A DNA stretch of 64,000 nucleotides from the NCBI GenBank assembly GCA_019359325.1, contig JAHHHN010000002.1, forward strand, positions 424,761 through 488,760, given 5' to 3'. Within the stretch, counting starts at the first letter, position 1. The number at the start of each line of letters is the position of its first letter. A program made the translations under genes and the position numbers. Source of the stretch: Mojavia pulchra JT2-VF2 (lineage in GTDB: Bacteria > Cyanobacteriota > Cyanobacteriia > Cyanobacteriales > Nostocaceae). Positions 26,721-34,490 of this stretch are shown piece by piece. The notes under the pieces were generated by a model. It searched no databases. It was not told the origin of the DNA and was given only the letters and a program-made list of their open reading frames with translations.

Positions 26721-28403
26721 ATGTTGTACAAATTACGATTATTTCAAGCTGTGTGGCGGCAAATTCGCTTATTTTCGCAATTTGATTATTTCAGTCTGTT
26801 ACTTTGGATACTGCCTTTATTGTTATGCAATTCAGGGCAGAATAGCTTAATGGCGCACGATGAAGGATATTATGCTTGGCGATCGCGCCTGATATTTGAT
26901 ACTGGTGACTGGATAGCTCCCTGGGGCGATGCACATCATAAAACTCCTGGCCCCTATTGGTTAATTGCTAGTTCCTACAAATTGTTTGGTATTAGTGAAA
27001 TTAGTGCCCGATTTCCTAGTATGGTTGCTGGGATTTTTTGCCTGTTCATTATATATGAACTAGGCAAAATAATTTTGGGTAAAAGAGTGGCGTGGTTAGC
27101 ATCTCTTATTTTGAGTTTGGAATTTCTCTGGTTGCAATCTAGTCGTTTAGCCGCACCAGATATTCCTATGATTATGTTGGTGCTTTTAGCTATTTTATCT
27201 TTACTAAAAGCTGAACTCTATCCTAAACATCGCTATTTTTTGGTTTTTATTGCTGGGTTGAGTTTCGGTTTAGGCTTCTTATTAAGAAGCTTTATGATTT
27301 TTTTGCCAATGATAGCTTTATTACCTTATTTAATTTGGGAACATCGCCGTCATCGTCATCTTACCAACCCAATGTTTTATTTAGGGTTGTTAGTAGGTTT
27401 AATTCCCTCCTTGGTTTGGCTTTGGTTAAACTGGTTGCGTTATGGTTATGAAAGTTTGGCACAGCTATTAGGATTTGTAATTGAGCTAGGTTCCGAAGAC
27501 CGCAACTATAATGGAATCCTATTCTATATTTGGAATATTCCGTTAAAATCGTTCCCTTGGTTCTTCTTCGGGCTTTTAGGGTTAGCTTTGCTCTTATATC
27601 GCCCAATTGCTCGCTATCAAATGATATTAGTTGGTTTTCCGGTTGTACTGTTTGCTGAACTGAGTCTTTTTTCTACTCGTCTTTCTCACTATGCTCTTTG
27701 TCTTTATCCCTTTATAGCAATGCTTGCTGCTGTGGGTTTAGGCTGGTTGGGTACAATGTATGAGCAAGGATTTATATATCAAACTAACTCTTCTCAATCT
27801 TCTCTTCCAAGATTGGAAAGCAATATATTATTCTCATTTTTAAGGAAGGCTAGAGAAAATCTTCCTAGAAACTTTAGTTATGCCTTTGGTGTACTTGGTA
27901 TTGTACTTTTGCTAGTAAGCATATTTGCTTTTAATTCAGATGATGGCTATATTCGCCAGCGTGCAATTCTGTGCTTGATTTTAGGATTGGGTTGGTTAAT
28001 TGTGCCTTTGGTGTGGATTGGTCGTTACCACTTTGGTAAAAAGTTTCTCACAAATAATTACTGGGTGGCGAGTTATTTAATTCCTGCTTGGCTGACTTTG
28101 GCTATGGCTGGTAGTCTTGGTGTGTTAAGTGATTATAATCCTGCTTTTAGAGTTTTTTTCCAACAGCCTGCGATCGCCTCTATTCTTCAAACGCATCCAG
28201 TCTACTTTCTACAACCAGAAGACAAAAACTCTATACTGCTCAATTTCTACACTCCTATTCACGGTAAACAGGTAAATACAATTGCCCATCTACCACCTTT
28301 AAGTTATGCTTGGATCTCTGCACAACAGAAGGCTAATTTATCTCAGCCTTACCGTGTTATCGCTACACTGCAACAGTACCAGTTGATACAAGTCCTTTCC
28401 TAA
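26721..28403 (+). CDS. Membrane glycosyltransferase, GT39/ArnT-like
   Basis: This 560-residue polytopic protein has about 10-13 hydrophobic helices. The first loop carries HDEGYYAWRSRLIFDTGDW and HHKTPGPYW, the DE-containing catalytic motif and the KxPG motif of GT39-type transferases (PMT/ArnT), which take a sugar from a polyprenyl-phosphate donor on the outer face of the membrane. ARFPSMVAGIFCLFIIYELG is typical of helix 3. The C-terminal soluble part is short. The acceptor is unknown (protein, lipid or polysaccharide). It is a single gene, divergent from the methyltransferase. Confidence 0.88.
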   Translation: MLYKLRLFQAVWRQIRLFSQFDYFSLLLWILPLLLCNSGQNSLMAHDEGYYAWRSRLIFDTGDWIAPWGDAHHKTPGPYWLIASSYKLFGISEISARFPSMVAGIFCLFIIYELGKIILGKRVAWLASLILSLEFLWLQSSRLAAPDIPMIMLVLLAILSLLKAELYPKHRYFLVFIAGLSFGLGFLLRSFMIFLPMIALLPYLIWEHRRHRHLTNPMFYLGLLVGLIPSLVWLWLNWLRYGYESLAQLLGFVIELGSEDRNYNGILFYIWNIPLKSFPWFFFGLLGLALLLYRPIARYQMILVGFPVVLFAELSLFSTRLSHYALCLYPFIAMLAAVGLGWLGTMYEQGFIYQTNSSQSSLPRLESNILFSFLRKARENLPRNFSYAFGVLGIVLLLVSIFAFNSDDGYIRQRAILCLILGLGWLIVPLVWIGRYHFGKKFLTNNYWVASYLIPAWLTLAMAGSLGVLSDYNPAFRVFFQQPAIASILQTHPVYFLQPEDKNSILLNFYTPIHGKQVNTIAHLPPLSYAWISAQQKANLSQPYRVIATLQQYQLIQVLS

Positions 28404-28450
28404 ATCAAGATGGATACTAGCTGTTGTCAAGAGAACGCAGTTTAGTTATA

Positions 28451-28471
28451 ATAATATTACGTACACTAAAT
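28451..28471. promoter_or_regulatory. Putative MarR-type operator, copy 1
   Basis: ATAATATTACGTA-CA-CTAAAT lies 12 bases before the marR ATG. The same 21-base element, differing only in two central bases, recurs at 29058-29078 in front of the broken hlyD-type gene. The core TTACGTACACTAA is imperfectly palindromic, as expected for a dimeric MarR regulator. Assignment as its operator is inference. Confidence 0.55.
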
Positions 28472-28482
28472 AATTATCTTAA

Positions 28483-28950
28483 ATGGTTTCTACATTTAAT
28501 CATTTTGAAGTACTAGAGTCGTGGCAGCAAGTTTTAGCACCATACAGTGTGGGCTACAGAATCAAATTGCTATCACAACTGCTAACTCGTAAGTTTACTG
28601 AAAAGTTAGAGCCGTTTGGATTAACGCCCTTTCACTGGTTAGTTTTGTGTTGTTTGTGGCAAGAAGATGGTTTACCAACTTCCAGTATTGGCGATAAACT
28701 CAAACAGGTAGGAGGGACATTAACTGGTGTCCTCGATCGCATGGAAGAACGTGGTTTGGTACGTCGAGAACGGGATGCTCACGATCGCCGCATCTGGCGG
28801 ATTTGGCTAACCGATGCCGGCAAGGAACTAGAAACAATCTTGCCTCCACTAGCGGTAGAATTGCGTGAAGAAGCTATGTCTGGTATTTCTCAGGCTGAAC
28901 GAGAATTATTTTCTGAATTATTAAGTCGGGCGATCGCTAATTTGTCTTGA
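28483..28950 (+). CDS. MarR-family transcriptional regulator
   Basis: This 155-residue winged-helix repressor has FHWLVLCCLWQEDGLPTSSIGDKL (helix-turn-helix start), QVGGTLTGVLDRMEERGLVRRERDAHDRRIWRIWLTDAG (recognition helix and wing, with the family DxRxxxxxLT-type signature) and a C-terminal dimerisation helix. MarR proteins usually repress nearby efflux genes and are released by small phenolic or xenobiotic ligands. Here the neighbours are a broken hlyD-type gene and an intact MFS exporter, and a shared operator-like sequence occurs upstream of both units. Confidence 0.92.
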   Translation: MVSTFNHFEVLESWQQVLAPYSVGYRIKLLSQLLTRKFTEKLEPFGLTPFHWLVLCCLWQEDGLPTSSIGDKLKQVGGTLTGVLDRMEERGLVRRERDAHDRRIWRIWLTDAGKELETILPPLAVELREEAMSGISQAERELFSELLSRAIANLS

Positions 28951-29057
28951 CATTGGGCATTGATGACGAGCGTTGTGGGATTTTCTGGTTAATACCTGTC
29001 TTGAGAAAAGGTCATAATCATCCAATTGGGTGAAGTAATGTTAAGCTTTGTTTCATC

Positions 29058-29078
29058 ATAATATTACGTATGCTAAAT
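29058..29078. promoter_or_regulatory. Putative MarR-type operator, copy 2
   Basis: ATAATATTACGTA-TG-CTAAAT matches the element at 28451-28471 except for two central bases. It lies about 90 bases before the broken membrane-fusion gene and upstream of the MFS gene, consistent with co-repression by the adjacent MarR. Confidence 0.55.
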
Positions 29079-29146
29079 ATTCATTTGTTATTCAATATTA
29101 GGCATTTTAAATAAAAGACTGTTAATTAAATTATCAAATAAGTGAG

Positions 29147-29405
29147 TTGACAATTATGGGCATTAATACTTTCAACGGATACAAAAGCCAATACCTCTGT
29201 TTTAAGGGTCGTGTTGATAGTATTTCGCCAGCTTCCGGCGCTCAATTTGCTTTATTGCTAGCGGATAACCCCACGGGTAACTTCACCAAAATCGTACAAC
29301 GCATTTCAATAAAAGTAATTAATTTTTAACCAAAAGAGTATTCAAGGATACGACTTGTGGATTACACCTGGGATGTCTGCGGAAGTTAGTGTAGAGGTTA
29401 AGTAA
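29147..29405 (+). pseudogene. C-terminal remnant of an HlyD/EmrA-type membrane fusion protein
   Basis: The frame starting near 29155 reads FKGRVDSISPASGAQFALLL then TGNFTKIVQRISIKV, the beta-barrel C-terminus of EmrA-like periplasmic adaptors. At the T5 run about 29325-29329 the frame closes (taa). Removing one T joins it to SIQGYDLWITPGMSAEVSVE-VK-stop (stop 29403-29405), the expected end of the family. So a single-base insertion plus loss of the N-terminal two-thirds (membrane helix and coiled coil) has destroyed the gene. Its position between marR and an MFS exporter fits a former marR-emrA-exporter operon. Confidence 0.75.
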
Positions 29406-29435
29406 ATCGGGTGCCAGTAACAGTTAATATGACCA

Positions 29436-30710
29436 ATGAATAAAAGAAAGTGGCTGCTTCTACCTGCATTAAGATCAAAAAACTATCGCTTATTTTTTGC
29501 CGGACAAGGTATTTCCCTGATTGGGAGTTGGATGACACAACTGGCGACGATTTGGTTGGTTTATGACTTAACTAACTCCGCATTTATGCTAGGACTTGTC
29601 GGATTTACCAGTCAAATTCCTAGCTTTTTTCTTGCTCCCTTTGGGGGAGTATTTGTGGATCGTTTTTCTCGGTATCGTACCTTAATTGGTACGCAAATCT
29701 TGGCGATGATTCAGTCATTAGCATTGGCGGCGCTAGCACTGACTGGTATAATTCAGGTGTGGCACATCATTGCTTTGAGCTTGTTTCAGGGATTTATTAA
29801 TGCTCTAGATGCGCCAGCAAGACAAGCATTTGTGCCAGAACTAGTAGAACATAAAGACGATTTAGCCAATGCGATCGCCATTAACTCAACCATGATCAAT
29901 GGTGCGCGATTAATTGGCCCCGCGATCGGAGGTTTACTAATTGCCAGTGTTGGTGCTGCTTACTGTTTTTTAATTGACGGTTTGAGCTACATTGCTGTCA
30001 TCGCCGCATTATTGGCGATGAAAATTAAACCTTGGAAAGTTACAGTTAGCCGTGGAAATCCTCTGCAACAAGTTCAAGAAGGATTCGTTTATGCTTTTAG
30101 CTTTCCACCAATTAGAGCCATCTTATTGCTATCAACTTTAGTTAGCCTGATGGGGTTGCAAAACACTATTCTTGTACCAATTTTTGCCGAAGAGATTCTC
30201 AAAGGTGGTGCAGAATCGTTAGGCTTTTTGATGGCCGCTTCAGGGCTGGGAGCATTATCGGGAGGTATTTATTTAGCTACGCGACGAACAATAGTAGGTA
30301 TTGGCAGAATAATTGCTATAGCTCCAGCAATTTTAGGAGTTGGTTTGATTGCTTTTTCTTTTTCTCGATACTTACCGTTGTCTTTATTCTTAATGTTATT
30401 TGTTGGCTTAGGAACAATTCTCCAAATTGCTTCCAGCAATACATTTTTACAAACGATTGTTGACGAAGATAAACGGGGAAGATTGATGAGCTTGTATACA
30501 ATGTCATTTTTAGGAATGATACCTGTGGGTAATTTATTAGGTGGTTTTTTAGCCAGTCATATTGGCGCTCCTAATACATTAATTATTGATGGCATAGCTT
30601 GTATCATAGGGTCTATTATTTTTGGTAGACAATTGCCTGCATTAAGAAAACTAGTTATGCCAGTATATGAGCAAAAAGGCATTTTAAAAGGCGTAGAATC
30701 CTCAAGATGA
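29436..30710 (+). CDS. MFS exporter (MFS_3 / EntS-like)
   Basis: This 424-residue transporter has about 12 membrane helices. LRSKNYRLFFAGQGISLIGSW is the typical N-terminus of the MFS_3 group, followed by FGGVFVDRFSRYRTLIGTQ (motif A, DRxxRR-type), FVPELVEHKDDLANAIAINS and ARLIGPAIGGLLI (motif C-like). These proteins export siderophores, drugs or metabolites with proton antiport. It lies behind a destroyed hlyD-type gene, so it probably acts alone or with another adaptor. Regulation by the nearby MarR is inferred from the operator-like repeat. Confidence 0.92.
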   Translation: MNKRKWLLLPALRSKNYRLFFAGQGISLIGSWMTQLATIWLVYDLTNSAFMLGLVGFTSQIPSFFLAPFGGVFVDRFSRYRTLIGTQILAMIQSLALAALALTGIIQVWHIIALSLFQGFINALDAPARQAFVPELVEHKDDLANAIAINSTMINGARLIGPAIGGLLIASVGAAYCFLIDGLSYIAVIAALLAMKIKPWKVTVSRGNPLQQVQEGFVYAFSFPPIRAILLLSTLVSLMGLQNTILVPIFAEEILKGGAESLGFLMAASGLGALSGGIYLATRRTIVGIGRIIAIAPAILGVGLIAFSFSRYLPLSLFLMLFVGLGTILQIASSNTFLQTIVDEDKRGRLMSLYTMSFLGMIPVGNLLGGFLASHIGAPNTLIIDGIACIIGSIIFGRQLPALRKLVMPVYEQKGILKGVESSR

Positions 30711-31186
30711 ATCTATACCTTTGCGATTCGTTTAGGTGAAAACTTCGTAAGGTGGCGCTGTTGCTCATTAAAATGGTTGTGTTGGTTAAAATGTTTGATA
30801 AATAAGTTGTTCAGGAGAAAGATTACGCAGCTTCTCTACAATTCTCTCCCGCTTTTGTCGCTCAACTTCGGTGCGTTCCTACATCTGAGTCTGGTAATTG
30901 GGTATGCTCAGGTAGAGTTAATGCCGATAGGGAAGTTATAGGCTTTAACCAGTGATTTGTCTGACTTTTATTTTAATATTTACGCCAAAATACAAAGATG
31001 CTCAATAACTGACATCTGGTAAAAATTATGGTTTATTATTTGGAACCACAGATAAACACCGATAAATACCGATAAATTCTATATGTTTATCTGCGGTAGA
31101 GTCTTTTCGTTTTGGGCGATCGCTAGCAACTTTTGACAAAAAAGAATGATTTTAAATATTACTAGCTAACCGCAGTATCGTAGTTT
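30711..31186. other. Intergenic region with coding debris and a hairpin
   Basis: No intact gene was seen. On the minus strand 30786-30878 reads ERTEVERQKRERIVEKLRNL then SPEQLI and a stop at 30786-30788, with an in-frame TAG at 30879-30881. This resembles the coiled C-terminal end of cyanobacterial Uma2 (DUF820) proteins and is probably a remnant. ACCACAGATAAACA (31045-31058) pairs with 31084-31097 (one G-U pair), a palindrome common between cyanobacterial genes. Confidence 0.35.
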
Positions 31187-31894
31187 TTATGAAACACCAG
31201 GATTATCGGAATTTTTGATCTTTTGCAAAATCTGTTCAACTTGGTAAGCTTTTTCGCCTCTATTTTGCTCTTTAAAGATATTTAAAGCTTTGTTTAAAGA
31301 AACTAGCGCTTCTTCCCGTTTATTTGTTTGCCACAGTGCTAGTGCTAAATTAGTCAATGCATCGGCATAATTAGGATTAATTTCTAGAGCTTTACGATAT
31401 TCGCTCATAGCGTCATCCCAACGGCTTTGACTGGCGTAAACAATCCCCATAGCATTATAAGCTAGAGCATATTTCGACTTTAAGCGGATTGCTTCTTTGT
31501 AAGCACTAATTGCGTCTTCCGATCTGTTTTGACGAAAAAGCACATTTCCTAGTTGAAAATGTCCAAAGGCATCTTCTGGAAATCTTTTGATAAATTTACG
31601 TAAACTTTCCTCTGCACCTTTAAAATCTCCTTGACTGTATAAAGAATTGGCTTGTTGAATAAACTGCGATCGCTCTTGTTGAACTGAGTCTTCAAACTGT
31701 GCTAGTTTTTGCTCTCTGCTGTTAAAGCTTTCTTGTCGGGTGAATTTGTCAGCAGACTGTCTAGGGGTATGTAATGAACCCTGTGCAGTCACTGCTAAAA
31801 CTGATGGTGATATAAAAATTGAAGTTATGATACTCAGTGTTATGTAGCTAAGAGGTTGAACAAATACTGATTTATATTGGTTGTTCAGCTTCAT
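31187..31894 (-). CDS. Secreted TPR-repeat protein
   Basis: This 235-residue protein has an N-terminal signal peptide (about 1-35, ending SPSVLAVTAQG), a linker, then about four tetratricopeptide repeats: SLYSQGDFKGAEESLRKFIK, AFGHFQLGNVLFRQNRSEDA, ALAYNAMGIVYASQSRWDDA and ADALTNLALALWQTNKREEA, each with the W/G/Y/A/P pattern. TPRs mediate protein-protein contact, so it is likely a periplasmic or outer-membrane adaptor. It is monocistronic; the acs stop codon lies 306 bases upstream of its start on the same strand. Confidence 0.9.
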   Translation of the reverse strand: MKLNNQYKSVFVQPLSYITLSIITSIFISPSVLAVTAQGSLHTPRQSADKFTRQESFNSREQKLAQFEDSVQQERSQFIQQANSLYSQGDFKGAEESLRKFIKRFPEDAFGHFQLGNVLFRQNRSEDAISAYKEAIRLKSKYALAYNAMGIVYASQSRWDDAMSEYRKALEINPNYADALTNLALALWQTNKREEALVSLNKALNIFKEQNRGEKAYQVEQILQKIKNSDNPGVS

Positions 31895-32200
31895 CGCCCT
31901 TAATCCCTCAAGAGTGTTCTGATCCCTATGATAAATTGAGGTGCGTTGGCAAATTCACAAACGCACCTCAATTAGTATTGACCTGTGATGGTGTGTCAAA
32001 TGTTCCTTCGGATAGTCAAGATTCAAAAACAAGGGTGTAGGGGTATAAGGAGATAGAGTGTAGGAGGAATGGCAATTCAAATCTTCCCCTCATAGCCTTA
32101 TACTCTTTCTTTCCTACATCCTTAAACCCTTGCACCTGCTCCAAAGGTGCTTGCTCAAAAGCCAAGTATTACGACTTTGGACTGTTGACTTTTGAATTGT
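31895..32200. other. Intergenic region with hairpins
   Basis: No gene was seen. TTGAGGTGCGTT (31936-31947) pairs perfectly with AACGCACCTCAA (31960-31971), a 12-bp stem in the leader of the TPR gene or an acs terminator. A second, imperfect inverted repeat (about 32035-32130, GTATAAGGAGATAGAGTGTA against CTTATACTCTTTCTTTCCTA) resembles dispersed intergenic sequence. Confidence 0.45.
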
Positions 32201-34171
32201 TTACGTACTTTCCCGCAACTTATCCAATACACTGCGATCTTCTAAAGTTGAGGTATCACCAGATACTTCTTGCCCCGCAGCTAGATTTCGCAGCAATCGC
32301 CGCATAATTTTACCCGATCGCGTCTTTGGCAAAGCGTCTGTAAAGCGAATTTCACCGGGACGAGCGATCGCGCCAATTTCCTTAACAACGTGCTGCTTGA
32401 GTTCTTTACTCAAATCTTCACTGGCCTGAAAAGTACCTTCTAAAGTTACAAACGCAACTACTTCCTCACCTTTGAGTTCATCTGGTTTACCTACTACCGC
32501 AGCTTCTGCAACCGCAGGATGAGACACCAAGGCTGATTCTACTTCCATTGTACCAAGGCGGTGTCCAGATACATTCAGTACATCATCTACGCGACCCATT
32601 ACCCAGAAATAGCCGTCTTCATCTCTTCTGGCTCCATCACCGGCAAAATAAGTATAGTTGCCATCTTTTGGGGGTATGTGTTCCCAGTAGGTACGACGGA
32701 AGCGTTCGGGATCGCCGTAAACTGTCCGCATCATTCCTGGCCAAGGGTGGCGTACCGCTAGATAACCGCCTTCGTTTTCGGGTACAGTATTCCCTTCCAA
32801 ATCTACGATATCTGCGAGGATTCCAGGGAAGGGAAGAGTTGCTGAACCGGGTTTGGTAGGAATTGCCCCTGGTAGTGGCGTAATCATGATACCGCCAGTT
32901 TCTGTTTGCCACCAAGTATCAACAATTGGGCAGCGTTCACCGCCAATTACTTTGTGATACCACATCCACGCTTCCGGGTTAATTGGTTCGCCTACGGTTC
33001 CCAGCAAACGCAACGAAGACAAGTTTCGTGCATTGGGATGTTTATCACCCATCTTAATAAATGCGCGAATTGCCGTAGGTGCAGTATAAAAAATGTTGAC
33101 ACCGTATTTTTCAATTACATCCCAGAAACAGCCAGGATTAGAAGCACGAGGCGCACCTTCGTACATCAGCGTTGTTGCACCGTTGGAAAGTGGGCCGTAA
33201 ACAATGTAGCTGTGACCTGTAATCCAACCGACATCAGCAGTACACCAATATACATCTGTATCTTGTAAATCGAAGACCCATTTGGTGGTCATGTGGGTGT
33301 ATAAGTTATACCCAGCAGTGGTATGCACAACACCCTTTGGTTTGCCAGTGCTGCCAGAAGTGTAGAGGATAAACAGCAAATCCTCACTATCTATTGATTC
33401 CGCAGGACAATCGGCTGACACACCTTTTTGTAAATCATGCCACCAGTGGTCACGTTCTGGTTCCATGTGAGTTGTTTGCCCTGTGCGTTGCACCACCAAT
33501 ACATTTTTAACGTTGGGGACAGCGCCATTGGCTAAGGCTTTGTCTACTTGTTCCTTGAGAGGGACGATCGCATCTTTACGCCAACCACCATCAGCAGTAA
33601 TTACCAATTTTGCTTCCGCATCAATTAGGCGATCGCGCAAAGCTTCCGCACTAAAACCACCAAACACCACACTGTGGGGTGCGCCAATTCTTGCACAGGC
33701 TAACATTGCGATCGCCGCTTCGGGAATCATCGGCATATAAATACCGACGCGATCGCCCTTTTGTATTCCCAGTTGTTTTAGTGCATTGGCAAACTGACAA
33801 ACTTCCCGATGCAGTTGGGCATAAGTGAGGGTACGCGAATCTCCTGGTTCACCTTCCCAAATTAGTGCCGCTTTATTTTTGCGCCAAGTAGTGAGGTGTC
33901 TGTCAAGACAGTTGTAAGAAATATTAATCTTACCGCCGACAAACCATTTTGCAAAAGGTGGTTGCCAGTCTAGCACCGTGTCCCATTTTTGGAACCAGTG
34001 CAACTCAGTTTCGGCTAATTCCGCCCAGAATTTTTGTGGATCAGCTTTGGCTTTGTCGTAGAGACGTTGATAATCTTCGAGACTTTTAATTTGGGCGTTT
34101 TGAGAGAATTCTGTAGGGGGATGAAACAGGCGCTTCTCTTGCAAGATTGATTCTATAGTTGGTTGGGACAT
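32201..34171 (-). CDS. acs: Acetyl-CoA synthetase
   Basis: This 656-residue enzyme activates acetate with ATP and CoA through acetyl-AMP. Motifs: [11 protein letters not shown] (270-280, ATP/AMP-binding A3), the downstream [10 protein letters not shown] (A5-like) and [20 protein letters not shown] (A7/A8 hinge). The C-terminal catalytic Lys is K621 in [12 protein letters not shown], the residue acetylated in Acs regulation. The length matches the family. It is monocistronic on the minus strand, and its promoter region adjoins the leader-distal end of the CRISPR array. Confidence 0.96.
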   Translation of the reverse strand: MSQPTIESILQEKRLFHPPTEFSQNAQIKSLEDYQRLYDKAKADPQKFWAELAETELHWFQKWDTVLDWQPPFAKWFVGGKINISYNCLDRHLTTWRKNKAALIWEGEPGDSRTLTYAQLHREVCQFANALKQLGIQKGDRVGIYMPMIPEAAIAMLACARIGAPHSVVFGGFSAEALRDRLIDAEAKLVITADGGWRKDAIVPLKEQVDKALANGAVPNVKNVLVVQRTGQTTHMEPERDHWWHDLQKGVSADCPAESIDSEDLLFILYTSGSTGKPKGVVHTTAGYNLYTHMTTKWVFDLQDTDVYWCTADVGWITGHSYIVYGPLSNGATTLMYEGAPRASNPGCFWDVIEKYGVNIFYTAPTAIRAFIKMGDKHPNARNLSSLRLLGTVGEPINPEAWMWYHKVIGGERCPIVDTWWQTETGGIMITPLPGAIPTKPGSATLPFPGILADIVDLEGNTVPENEGGYLAVRHPWPGMMRTVYGDPERFRRTYWEHIPPKDGNYTYFAGDGARRDEDGYFWVMGRVDDVLNVSGHRLGTMEVESALVSHPAVAEAAVVGKPDELKGEEVVAFVTLEGTFQASEDLSKELKQHVVKEIGAIARPGEIRFTDALPKTRSGKIMRRLLRNLAAGQEVSGDTSTLEDRSVLDKLREST

Positions 34172-34490
34172 AGTTATAGCTGCAATTCGTATTCTTACTG
34201 AACACTATTTTGAGCAGAGATTCGCTAGCTTGTGTTTTGATTTTCGTTAAGCTGGGCAGAAATTGCAAGGTAAGCCTGTTTACACCCAATCACAGCAAGC
34301 AATGAAGAGCGAAATATTTAGGGACTTCCAAGGAATAAACTACTCAACAAAAATCATAAGCCGACATTTAAACAATAATAATAATCATTATGAAGGGGGA
34401 AGGGGGCCGACGGTAACCGCCCCTTCCCCTTTTAAGTATTCATAAAAAAATCTGCACTCTGTAACTAATTACAGGTGTTGGGTGTAATGG
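34172..34490. other. Gap between acs and the CRISPR array, with a G/C-rich hairpin
   Basis: No gene was seen. At 34393-34433, AAGGGGGAAGGGGGC pairs with GCCCCTTCCCCTTTT (G bulges) around GACGGTAAC. It lies just past the leader-distal end of the array and could terminate the precursor crRNA, although the T-run is on the plus side. The acs promoter must also be in this gap. Confidence 0.45.

Noticed and set aside
34263..34445. 60-residue frame between acs and the array
   Set aside because: It covers the G/C-rich hairpin, has no ribosome binding site, and shows Asn-rich non-protein-like sequence.
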